This document shows, one piece after another, positions 55,107 to 63,746 of a stretch of 64,000 nucleotides of DNA; the stretch's first letter is position 1, and each line of letters starts with the position of its first letter. Origin of the DNA: Coemansia sp. RSA 487 (taxonomy: Eukaryota; Kickxellomycota; Kickxellomycetes; Kickxellales; Kickxellaceae); the NCBI GenBank assembly GCA_027577595.1, contig JANBRJ010000044.1, positions 62,001-126,000 of the forward strand, given 5' to 3'. Position numbers and translations under genes: made by a program. Below the pieces are notes generated by a model, which saw nothing but the letters and a program-made list of their open reading frames with translations, ran no database searches and was not told where the DNA came from.

Positions 55107-55268
55107 TCACAGCTTGGATTTTCCACTGTTTGACCCACCCTTAGCTGGTGGCTTTCTATCCTTTACCTTTTCCGTATTGATCTTTGTTTGTAAATTCCTA
55201 ATTTTTTTCTGTGCCTCAGCTTGCAAAGCTGCCAACCTACGTGCTTTCTCCTTAGATGTTTCAGGCAT
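55107..55268 (-). CDS. Tiny Lys-rich coiled-coil protein B, 53 residues
   Basis: ATG at 55268, TGA at 55107-55109. Begins MPETSKEKARRLAALQAEAQ, continues as a charged helix (KKIRNLQTKINTEKVK) and ends in a Gly/Ser/Pro/Lys tail. It resembles tiny protein C directly: both start M-[PS]-ET, then KA-x-RLA-x-L, then a basic helix. No signal peptide or Cys. TATA box 154 bp upstream. No known family; small charged proteins such as SERF/4F5 have similar composition but not this sequence. Confidence 0.7.
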   Translation of the reverse strand: MPETSKEKARRLAALQAEAQKKIRNLQTKINTEKVKDRKPPAKGGSNSGKSKL

Positions 55269-55414
55269 CCTCTTTAGATAGGCAATTAAAACAGTTGGCC
55301 GTGTTCAGCTAATGTTTGAAATAGGGAATGCCAGTGTAAATGATGGAATATGAAGGATAGAATGTTTTTGTGAAAATTCTATCATTCTGGAACATGACAA
55401 ACTATTCTCAAATA

Positions 55415-55424
55415 TTTATATAGC
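55415..55424 (-). promoter_or_regulatory. TATA box, tiny gene B
   Basis: GCTATATAAA on the minus strand, 154 bp upstream of the ATG. It shares the GC prefix with the tiny gene C and D promoters. Confidence 0.6.
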
Positions 55425-55531
55425 GATATTTTTTGTTATATGAAAATAATGCTGTCATTTAAAGTAGATATTCACATTATTTTTGGAGAGCACAGTTTGT
55501 GACACACAAATGGGTTACTATATTTAGAGTA

Positions 55532-55662
55532 TGTGATACGAAATCTAATTACCGGATGTATGTTTACCACTATTTAACAGCATGCCATGTCATCACAGAT
55601 AGATGGACTTTTCTCCTCTGGTTTCGGGCTTCAGCTTTTATAATATATTTTTATTCATATTA
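55532..55662 (+). repeat. Dispersed repeat, copy 2
   Basis: Begins TGTGATACGAAATC and ends near TTTTTATTCATATTA. The 12-mer TTTAGAGTATGT occurs at both borders (about 55524 and 55667), which may be a target duplication. Class unknown. Confidence 0.75.
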
Positions 55663-56471
55663 AATTTAGAGTATGTACATAAACATTAGAAGAGAAATTC
55701 TGCAATAAAGCTGAGAATAGACATGAATTTTCTCAGGAACTATGTCTGAATCTTGGATTGTATTATGAAAATCGAAAATAAAGCAGAATTTCTTGCTTTG
55801 CACAATTTTTACTTTTATACAATTGCTATTATCAACACTCTGAACCGGAAACATTTCAAAAACTCAAGTCATTTGTATCCTAGATTAAGATTAGAATATC
55901 CAATATTGAAAATAGAAATCCCCAGCCCTGCAAATGAGACAGAACCAGATATGTAAAAATGAAATCTATGAATAGCAATTGTTCATATTTGAAGACAAAG
56001 CGGTGGTGCTTGAAGTCCTGATCGAGGCAATGTAGTTTGGTTTGAATTAACATTTGAAGGAAAGAAAGAGAACGAAAATGAGTCATTTCAAAGCAAGCTA
56101 TTCATGTCCTTTAGCTATTGCACTGATGGCAGCCCATAGCAACTTCTATAGGAATTTTTGTGTAATAGCTTGTCTATTACAACTCTCTTTAACAATCACC
56201 TCCATTTTCTTTTTTATCCACTTTGCCACTTGCACCATATTCTACATATTCATGTTTCTTCACCTTCTCAAAGTATTAAATGATTATTTAATACAATTAT
56301 TCAATGTGTTCCAAAGCTCTGGGTCCCTAAATTAACAAAAAACAAGTCAGCCAACTTTATAGAATGAGTGAAAACATTAGACAAAATATATTTTATTATG
56401 TTATACAGGAAAAAGAAATATGCCTATCTCTAAGCTGAAATCCTTGAATCATGAAAATGTAGTCAACTACT

Positions 56472-56609
56472 CTATGTTTTAGGAGGAGCTGGTACTGGAG
56501 GTATGTTCCTTAATTTAATTTCCTCATTAGCACGCTTAATTCTTCTTTTAATATCTAATTTCTTTAAATTAGCCAATCGTTCTGCCTTTTGAGCTTCTGT
56601 TTCAGACAT
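56472..56609 (-). CDS. Tiny Lys-rich coiled-coil protein C, 45 residues
   Basis: ATG at 56609, TAG at 56472-56474. Begins MSETEAQKAERLANLKKLDI, continues KRRIKRANEEIKLRN, and ends in a Pro-rich tail (IPPVPAPPKT). Paralogue of tiny protein B by the shared start and the KAxRLAxL segment. The promoter carries the full shared core GCTATATAAACAGCAAA 130 bp upstream. No signal peptide or Cys. Function unknown. Confidence 0.7.
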   Translation of the reverse strand: MSETEAQKAERLANLKKLDIKRRIKRANEEIKLRNIPPVPAPPKT

Positions 56610-56724
56610 TTCTCTTCTTCTATATTATTGAAAGAGATATTGGTATTGGAGTAGTGCTGGTAGTGTGAGAAAAGATGAGAGTGATGTTGGTGAAATTTCT
56701 AGCAAAAGGAATATTGGCGTATCA

Positions 56725-56741
56725 TTTGCTGTTTATATAGC
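56725..56741 (-). promoter_or_regulatory. Shared core promoter, tiny gene C
   Basis: Minus strand reads GCTATATAAACAGCAAA, identical to the tiny gene D core at 58643-58659. Confidence 0.75.
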
Positions 56742-57387
56742 AAATGAGTTTGTCATTGAAAATATTCTTTATTTAGCGAGGAGTGCTTAAAATAGATTTG
56801 GATAGCATACCATTCAATCAACAATGTTTAATTGCTATATTTGGCTATATTCTCTTGGATAAATGCGCGCATGACAGAAATATGGTCGAATGGCTATGTA
56901 AAAATAGATTGTATCCCGTGGAAATAATTATGAAGCAAATCGCCATTCTATACACTTTGTGTTCTCATTTTATTATGTGTCATTCCCAGCATCTGGAACC
57001 CATTAATTGAATTAAAAATAAGTACTGCACACCATTTACTAAAGGATGAAAATAAAAGTATGGCAAATAAAACAGACATGGGAGGATTTGGCCCACCAAA
57101 GCTACCCCACTATATTAAATCAATTTCTGGTAATTGAAAAGCACTGGAGGCTGCAATACATTTGCACAATCAAACCATAGAACATGGCACCTGTACCGAT
57201 CTTCAGTGACCAGAGGGAGATGAATACTTGCTTTCAGCAAGTATCACTGAAAGTTGGGGCGGATACCGAGGGATGCTTTGGTGAATCACAGAACCCCTTA
57301 TTTTATTGTCTTTTGTAAAGTCTCTGGGTTAAAACTAAGCTCCATGGATATGCCAAGCTAATAGCTGTGCAAAAAGAGTAGGTTCCT

Positions 57388-57520
57388 TGTATGAATAAAA
57401 GTATATTATAAAAACTGAAAAAGGGACCCCCTAAGAAGAAAAGATCCGTCTACCTGCGATGACATGGCATGCTGTTAAATAGTGGTAAGCATACATCCGG
57501 TAATTAGATTTCGTATCACA
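57388..57520 (-). repeat. Dispersed repeat, copy 3
   Basis: Minus strand begins TGTGATACGAAATC and ends TTATTCATACA. It occupies the place where the coding part of an eighth tiny gene would be expected. Confidence 0.75.
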
Positions 57521-57564
57521 GTAATGTTGGTAAGATCTCTAGCAAAAGGAATATTGGCGTACCA

Positions 57565-57581
57565 TTTGCTGTATATATAGC
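57565..57581 (-). promoter_or_regulatory. Orphan copy of the tiny-gene core promoter
   Basis: GCTATATATACAGCAAA on the minus strand, one base different from the tiny gene C and D cores, followed by the same GGTACGCCAATATTCC-like leader as tiny gene C. No ORF lies at the expected distance; dispersed repeat copy 3 is there instead. Confidence 0.65.
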
Positions 57582-58327
57582 AACAGTGTATGCGGTTCGA
57601 AAACTTCATTGTTTGGTGAGGGCTGTTTAAAATAGATTTAGGTAGCATACTATTCAACCAACAATGTTGAATTGCTATATTTGGCTATGTATTCCTAAAT
57701 AAATGTGTGCATAACAGGATTTTAGCTCAACATTAAAACAGAAATAGATCATGTTTCTGTACAAAAATAAGAGATGTTTCACAAAAATGACTATGCAGCA
57801 AAACAGCATTGCATATACTCTACATTTTCACTTTATTTTGCACCATTTCTATCAGCTGGGACATTAAAAAAATCGATAATAAGGGGCACATGCCATTTGC
57901 TGAAAGCTGAAAATAAAAGCATATCAAGCTAATGGCTGTGTAAAAAGAGTAGGTCTTTTCAAATTTGTGCTGTCAGGCACAAAACCTATTATAATTAAAA
58001 CCCTTTTCAATATGTGAGTATACTTATGGCAATGAGAATATGAATTTGCGATGCATTGATTTGATAAAAAGAATAAAACTAAGAGAAAGCAGTTTGGTTG
58101 TTTAGAAGGCACGGTTTTTATGTCTTCGTGTATCAGGTTCCTTTAAACCAGGAATCACGGAAGTATCGCTCCAGATCACCACAAATTAACAATAGGTAAA
58201 ATAGTTTCTTATTACAAAAAGCTAAAAAGAAGTATGAATTAAGGTAGTTTGTATAAATAGAAAGGTGAAAGAGCACCCGTTTATTAACAAATGTTCCAAC
58301 AAATCTAGTTTTGTAATTTTAAACACA

Positions 58328-58507
58328 CTACCCAGGTTCTGTTAGTCTTAGATCAAAGCGAACGCTCTTTTGAATAGATTTACTAGCAGTGTTTTCACCC
58401 TTGCCAATTAATTCATCTCTCTTTTTTCTCTGCTCATCCTTTTTCCTCTCAAACTTTTGTGCTTTCTTCTTTGCATCATATGCATCCTGATTGAATTCCC
58501 CAGGCAT
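58328..58507 (-). CDS. Tiny Lys-rich coiled-coil protein D, 59 residues
   Basis: ATG at 58507, TAG at 58328-58330. Begins MPGEFNQDAYDAKKKAQKFE, then RKKDEQRKKRDELIGKGENT, and ends SVRFDLRLTEPG. It is paralogous to tiny protein F: both have M-P-x(2)-F-x(2)-D-x-Y at the start, a Lys/Arg helix, and a DLR motif near the C-terminus. No signal peptide or Cys. Core promoter GCTATATAAACAGCAAA 150 bp upstream. Function unknown. Confidence 0.7.
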   Translation of the reverse strand: MPGEFNQDAYDAKKKAQKFERKKDEQRKKRDELIGKGENTASKSIQKSVRFDLRLTEPG

Positions 58508-58642
58508 TTTTTATGTTGCTTCTTTCCAAATGTCAATTAAATCAAAGTAGGAATTGTTGTATCTGATGGTGCTACAATTAATAAGGCGTGAAAAAGAAAC
58601 GGTAAGTACAATTTGATTTTCAGAATAGCTATTGGCTTATAT

Positions 58643-58659
58643 TTTGCTGTTTATATAGC
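58643..58659 (-). promoter_or_regulatory. Shared core promoter, tiny gene D
   Basis: Minus strand reads GCTATATAAACAGCAAA, then an AAGCCAATAGC leader like that of tiny gene C. Confidence 0.75.
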
Positions 58660-59174
58660 ATCGGTGTGCATTTTATGAAATACTGCTCCCTTGGTATAAA
58701 GGAATATTAATCAGAAATGCAAAACGTGTTGTATATCTGAAAAGACAGGCTGCTAGATTTAGTAGCACTGTTTTTAGAATTTACACATGCTTGACAGATA
58801 TGAAGCTTAAAAATAGGGTTATTGCTGCTTTATTAAGAAACAAATAATAACCCGATGACTACATGTATATCTATAGAATTAACGGAATAAGAGTACAGTA
58901 AACCCCGATATATTGTTAACATAATCCACGGTTTGAATTCACCAAGGTAGCCAGTTATTTATTTTTGATTACTCTTAATTCTGTTACAAATAAAAGCCTT
59001 GACGGAACTAAAGTTCCTTATCTTTGTTTTTCATGAACAATCTGGGTTATATACCCATACAAAACACTACAGTAATCAAACCTGTGATTGTGACTCACCA
59101 TGCAACTCGCATGCCGATCATTATCACAAATTCCAGCTTTTTATTTCATACTTGCATTTTCTTTTCCCCTTTTC

Positions 59175-59436
59175 TGTGACAGATTTACCATAGGCCCAGG
59201 ATAAAATAGCACAGAATAATCTATAGACGTTTTTTATTCCTGAATTCTCGATAAAAGAAAAATAATGAATAAAAATCCATGCCTTCCTTCAGAAGGCAAT
59301 GACCACGGAGGATGTTGCCCTTATATGTAATAGGGAGCTGTTACGTATAGTGCACTATTGCAGTGTTAACATTTAGTGGTTGTGCAAACCCATGACAATG
59401 GGCCAAGCTTGCATACAACAACACACTAGCGTGACA
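59175..59436 (-). mobile_element. Solo LTR fossil, inverted relative to the first
   Basis: 262 bp with TG...CA ends (TGTCACGC to TGTCACA on the minus strand), flanked by the 5-bp duplication GAAAA (minus strand). It aligns with the 54634-54880 element. No internal region remains. Confidence 0.8.
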
Positions 59437-59767
59437 TTTTCAATCAGGTATCTGTCCAGTTTACCACCAGGAACATGAGTCATTGTCGCGTGTATATCCA
59501 GTAGTTTCAAGACGTATGGAGCTAACAGGGTGTTTCATTCCCCTGCCAATAAAACTTTCAGGGAGATCTCTAGAGCTTTGACATGTGCTGTTGGTTGAAT
59601 CATTATATTTGCATTTCTGATAACATTTGCATATATAAACAATTAACGTACTTGCCAACACTTTACACTTGCTTTCAAAATATGCCAAAGATGGGATATC
59701 TAATTATTCTTATATCAAGAGACATGTTACTGACATGAATTTACATTTTTCCAAAAAAAACACAAAT

Positions 59768-59926
59768 TCACTGTGGACCTTGCAGAATCTTGTTCAGTTT
59801 TTCGTCAAGCCTCTTAATCTGTAATTCAGTATCTCGTATAACTCTTTGTTGTTTCTTTTTCTTTTCTATCTCCATTTTTTTCTCTTCAGAAGCCTTATCA
59901 TTATTAGCCTTGGATGGTTCTGACAT
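59768..59926 (-). CDS. Tiny Lys-rich coiled-coil protein E, 52 residues
   Basis: ATG at 59926. The frame is open upstream to about 60094, but that part is hydrophobic and crosses the TATA box, so the internal ATG is chosen by analogy with the family start MSE. Begins MSEPSKANNDKASEEKKMEI, continues EKKKKQQRVIRDTELQIKRL and ends DEKLNKILQGPQ, a probable two-part coiled coil. 11 of 52 residues are Lys; no Cys. TATA box 151 bp upstream. Function unknown. Confidence 0.65.
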   Translation of the reverse strand: MSEPSKANNDKASEEKKMEIEKKKKQQRVIRDTELQIKRLDEKLNKILQGPQ

Positions 59927-60062
59927 TTTCCTTTGGTTGTGAGTTGAAGGTGTTGACAACGTTGCAATAGCAAATGTTTTTGGTGTTAAGGTATGAATAT
60001 TGAAATAATGTTGAACAAAAAGTAGATAAAACACAGTCAGGACAGAAATTGGCAACTTACCC

Positions 60063-60078
60063 TTTTCTGCTTTTATAA
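60063..60078 (-). promoter_or_regulatory. TATA box, tiny gene E
   Basis: Minus strand reads TTATAAAAGCAGAAAA, a variant of the shared TATA-AAA-CAGCAAA core, 151 bp upstream of the chosen ATG. Confidence 0.6.
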
Positions 60079-60318
60079 TCACATTTTTGTGCAAGGTTTT
60101 ATTTTTGGCAAGAAAGGTTTAAATTAGGATTATACAGCATCTATATTATTCACAAAAACTGCCTATTGGTAGAATAAATAGAAGTATATTTAAAATACAT
60201 TTACGCAGCTAAAGTGTAACTCAGAAATACATCAGGAGCTATCCTCCAAAGGAGATGCTGTTTATAGGACTAGATTTGAAAATATATTTATGTTTTTGAG
60301 TCAGAAAATTAAAGCTTT

Positions 60319-60449
60319 TGTATGGATAAAAGTATATTATATAAACTCCAAAGCAACCCCCGAGAAGAAAAGGCCTGTCTACCTGGGATGGCATGGCATG
60401 CTGTTAAATAATGGCAAACATATATCCGGTAATTATATTTTGTGCCACA
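60319..60449 (-). repeat. Dispersed repeat, copy 4
   Basis: Minus strand begins TGTGGCACAAAATATAATTA and ends TTATCCATACA; aligns with copies 1-3. Confidence 0.75.
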
Positions 60450-61059
60450 AAAGCAATAGTATTCCCCTTTAACAGGTACTCACTTTAATACATTATTCAT
60501 TGTCAACAGCTGGAAATAAAAGAGGGCTAAAAGAATTAAAAGTATCATGTTCTATATTCCAGGAACAGACTACACTTAAGGGAAATATGAAAACATTGGC
60601 ACAATGTGCTGAAAAGAAATATACATAATAAGCTCATAGATAGAGAGACAATAAGATATTGCTTCATTTGCACACGTTGGCATGAAGCCATGGCTAACTC
60701 AAGTTGCTTAAAGAACAAAATTTTCACATCTTTCTTTTTCACTCAGTAGCCATTGAGCCAGGATTAATTGTTTTCAGATCCAGTTTTTGTACAAAAGTTG
60801 ACATTTCAATTGATTATAGATACGGAAACCCGTGTTATATACGTTATACGATTTGGATTGTCAATTTTATATTTATTTATTTATTTGCCTATTTGTAATT
60901 GCCTTTAGCTAGCTATTAGTGGCGTCTACACTTGCCATATTCAACTTGCGGTAGCAAATTACTTAATGTTTTCACACACTGTTTATGTTCATTTAGCGAC
61001 AAAGAGAAAACTATCTTGCATCTGGAGCTGTCGAAGAGCTTGTCTCTGCTTTGGTATTT

Positions 61060-61188
61060 TCATTTTTTATCTTGTGTTTTATCATTCTTTTCTTTTTCTT
61101 GCATTTCTTTTTTTTTCCTTTCTTTTTCCTTCCTTATTGCCTTTAATAGTGTTTCATGTAATTTCGCCGCAGAAGACGAATCGGACAT
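61060..61188 (-). CDS. Tiny Lys-rich protein G, 42 residues
   Basis: ATG at 61188, TGA at 61060-61062. Begins MSDSSSAAKLHETLLKAIRK and continues as a Lys/Glu helix (EKERKKKEMQEKEKNDKTQD). 12 of 42 residues are Lys; no Cys, no signal peptide. Shares with tiny gene C the leader stretch ACTACTCCAATA just before the ATG, and with tiny gene F the stretch AATAGTAAAAC. TATA box 162 bp upstream. Function unknown. Confidence 0.65.
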   Translation of the reverse strand: MSDSSSAAKLHETLLKAIRKEKERKKKEMQEKEKNDKTQDKK

Positions 61189-62488
61189 TGTCTCTGTTTT
61201 ACTATTGGAGTAGTCGATTTTAGCATTGGTAAATATAGGAATGTGGTCTGTTATGGAGGGTCACTTTGAAGATGAGCTCCGGAAAATATATAATGCTAAA
61301 AAAGCACACCCAATTAATGGGAATTTGGAATACATTTTGCTGCTTTTATAGCCATAATGTAGGCGCTATGCTGTGGAAATGGATGCAACGATTTTAGCGG
61401 ATATTTTAAGATAGTCGTTTGCTACTAGCGTGATCAATTCTTTAATTATATACAATAGTGACAAAATCCGTCTGCTATTTTTAGCTTATTCGAAAATAAT
61501 ACCTTGGGTTGACAATTATAGTAATATGCTTCATCGACAGATTACTGCTGACTCAAACATGGAAAATGATAAAGATAGCATGGCAGCCTACATTTATAAT
61601 ATTTGGCTATAAAAATATAAGGTATACTATACTTGCAACAAAAAAATTAAATGCAAAGTGGCATCGAGCTGGCTATATCTTGTCTTGTCTCGATCAAATA
61701 CTTTTTCTATCGAGTACATGTTTATAGTTTGCCTGTGACAACAATATTCTTTTTGTTGAAGTTTTTACAGTAATTCATTACTGTTTTCTCACTTTTTCAT
61801 GTACTAAATGTGACTGAACAAAATGTAATCTGCAAAGAATTTGCTGATATAAGGTGTAACAGGCGTATAAGTGTGGATGAATGCAAACCAGATAAAAGGG
61901 AAATGCCTGTCCAAAAAAAGAAACATTGTAGAGAAATGCTTTTTATACGACCTCCAAAATGCAAGCTTGCTTTATCCCCAGATAATGTGCATGCTATGCG
62001 AGTTTTTTGTTAGAGGTTGGAAACGCACAAATTAGTTTTATTTGTAGCAAAAAAAAGTTATACAAAAATCAAGTAATGAACAAACACACTTCCTTCCAAC
62101 CACTTTTTAAATTGTTTTATCATTACGCAAACAAATAATTGCAGGGAAAGGACGTTGTGGGTTCATTACAGCAACAACCAAAATGTGTTTAGCTATTGCA
62201 CTTTTTGTTTTAATTTTTATTTGCAATGCATTTTTTGTAAGTGTTTTGTTCTGAACCATTTATTTCTTTTAGTTTTCTTTAATATATTGCATTATTCTCC
62301 CAATCTTCTCTATAATACCTCTCTCCACTAGAGCATAGCGCATCAAAACTATACTATTGCTACCATAGCTTAACTAACTTTTGCAAACCACACGCGTTGC
62401 TTGTTGGTCAACATGTAACTGCAGCCATATCTTGCCATTGCCTTTCTGCAGCAAAGAATTACATAGTCTTTTTATGCATTTGCTGTGT
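61189..62488. other. Spacer between tiny genes G and F
   Basis: Holds the tiny gene G promoter. Otherwise AT-rich, with no gene or repeat supported. Confidence 0.4.
61336..61352 (-). promoter_or_regulatory. Shared core promoter, tiny gene G
   Basis: Minus strand reads GCTATAAAAGCAGCAAA, close to the tiny gene C and D core. Confidence 0.7.
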
Positions 62489-62665
62489 TTATGGAGGAGG
62501 AGGAGAGCAAGTTAGGAATCTTAGATCGATACCTGCAAAGAAAGTGGGTTTTGGTTTTGGGGCTTCCTTTTCCGCCAATATTTTATCCCTTATTTCTTTT
62601 TGTTTCTTCTTTTTCTTTTCCATTTGTTGCAACTGGTATTTATCTTTATCAAATAAATCAGGCAT
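62489..62665 (-). CDS. Tiny Lys-rich coiled-coil protein F, 58 residues
   Basis: ATG at 62665, TAA at 62489-62491. Begins MPDLFDKDKYQLQQMEKKKK, then KQKEIRDKILAEKEAPKPKP, and ends with GIDLRFLTC and a Pro run. Paralogue of tiny protein D by the start pattern and the C-terminal DLR motif. It contains the only Cys in the family. TATA-like box 137 bp upstream. Function unknown. Confidence 0.7.
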   Translation of the reverse strand: MPDLFDKDKYQLQQMEKKKKKQKEIRDKILAEKEAPKPKPTFFAGIDLRFLTCSPPPP

Positions 62666-63257
62666 GTTTTACTATTTACACAACCGAATACGATATCCAA
62701 AGATATAGAAATGTTAAAACAATTTAGAAAGGGCCCTGGGAAATGGGAAATGATGGTTCAAATGAATATTGGGATGTTTGCAGGTATCATGCTGCACTTA
62801 TAGTAGCGACATACGCTGTATGGAAGGTATGCCTTGATTTGGCGGATACTGTAAAAGGGGGGTGGATACTGTAAGCGTGTATCATATTAATGGTATTTAT
62901 ATAAACCGGTTGCAAGAAAAGAGGATAATACTGTGATTTGTCCACAGAAAACAGCTGGCTTGGTAATATGATAAAAATAACATAGCACTGACACTGACAT
63001 GCGGAGCTTTTAGTGATAAAAATAAAAATGCTACGCTTGTATCAACAAAAAGTAGCCATATAAGAGGCACTGCGGGTCAGTTAAATATGCCTGTTATTTA
63101 TTTGTCTTGTCAGCGCCAGCTTGTCTTATACTGAGTAATGCTGCTAATAGAACGAATGATCAGTCTGTTTAATCACATACATAAAAAAAGAGAAAGTAGT
63201 TCACAAAAGTACCAAGAGAAAATAAATAAAAAAAAAGAAAACATCATTCATTTCTAT
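62666..63257. other. Spacer after tiny gene F
   Basis: Holds the tiny gene F promoter and the 3' flank of the thioesterase gene. Nothing else seen. Confidence 0.4.
62791..62806 (-). promoter_or_regulatory. TATA-like core, tiny gene F
   Basis: Minus strand reads GCTACTATAAGTGCAGC, a weaker form of the shared core, 137 bp upstream of the ATG. Confidence 0.5.
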
Positions 63258-63746
63258 TCACATTTCAAACGAAACATTTTGCACACAAATATAGCATACA
63301 GTGCCCTTTACGTCTCTAATAGTGCTACGCAAGAAGCCAATGGCCTTGGTAGTTCTCAGGCACTCGACTTCAACGGTGGCGATGGATCCAGCCATAACAG
63401 GAGCCAAGTAATTGGTAGTCAGATCCGACGACACAATATTACGTGCACCAGAAGCAACCACAGCGGTAGCTATTTTGCCTGCAACATTGAAAATGGTGAA
63501 AACGCAACCACCGTGAATCGACCCCCATGAGTTGCAGTCCGAAGGCTCCGCTGTAAATGAAAACGTGACAAGGGCCCCAGTTAGCCGGTCACCTTTCACT
63601 CCTGTGGGTTTGATGGTCTGGAGCTGGAGCCGGGACGTCGGGCCCTTGGTTAGTCGTACGTTGGCGGACAGTATCTCCTGCTGGTATGCGGTAGCACGCC
63701 GCTCGAGTTCGACGACGGGAACTGGAGATTCAATTACAGTAGACAT
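63258..63746 (-). CDS. Hotdog-fold acyl-CoA thioesterase (PaaI/ACOT13-like)
   Basis: 162 residues from the ATG at 63746 (MSTVIESPVPVVELERRATA). The frame is open upstream but has no earlier ATG of good context. The hotdog signature is NSWGSIHGGCVFTIFNVAGK, with N72, H78 and the HGG loop, and later SSDLTTNYLAPVMAGSIATV, which fits the PaaI/4HBT group. These enzymes hydrolyse acyl-CoA thioesters. The residue that is usually a catalytic Asp on the helix after HGG is Asn (N87) here. Localisation is unclear. Confidence 0.85.
   Translation of the reverse strand: MSTVIESPVPVVELERRATAYQQEILSANVRLTKGPTSRLQLQTIKPTGVKGDRLTGALVTFSFTAEPSDCNSWGSIHGGCVFTIFNVAGKIATAVVASGARNIVSSDLTTNYLAPVMAGSIATVEVECLRTTKAIGFLRSTIRDVKGTVCYICVQNVSFEM

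Larger units (their letters stand above)
55269..56471. other. Spacer between tiny genes B and C
   Basis: Holds the tiny gene B TATA box and dispersed repeat copy 2. A 27-codon Lys-rich stretch on the minus strand near 56200-56270 lacks an ATG and may be a relic of another tiny gene. Nothing else supported. Confidence 0.4.
56610..58327. other. Spacer between tiny genes C and D: segmental duplication and orphan promoter
   Basis: 56690-57060 (resuming at about 57340-57385) is duplicated in diverged form at 57530-57960. The first block carries an extra 290 bp (about 57060-57350) that the second lacks. The second block includes a copy of the tiny gene C promoter with no tiny gene after it. Confidence 0.65.
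58508..59767. other. Spacer between tiny genes D and E
   Basis: Contains the tiny gene D promoter and the second solo LTR fossil (59175-59436). No other gene seen. Confidence 0.5.
59927..61059. other. Spacer between tiny genes E and G
   Basis: Holds the tiny gene E TATA box and dispersed repeat copy 4. No further gene seen. Confidence 0.45.

Noticed and set aside
55758-55956. Plus-strand frame near an ATG reading MSESWIVL then stop
   Set aside because: The MSE start recalls the tiny family, but it stops after eight codons and the following frame is not Lys-rich; likely chance.
56084-56335. Hydrophobic 83-codon plus-strand frame starting MSHFKASYSC
   Set aside because: Opposite strand reads Lys-rich like the tiny-gene family, so the hydrophobic translation is probably the shadow of a relic; no signal or domain.
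62900-63000. Minus-strand ATG reading MSVSVLCYF as another tiny gene
   Set aside because: The translation is not charged, has no shared promoter upstream, and does not resemble the family.
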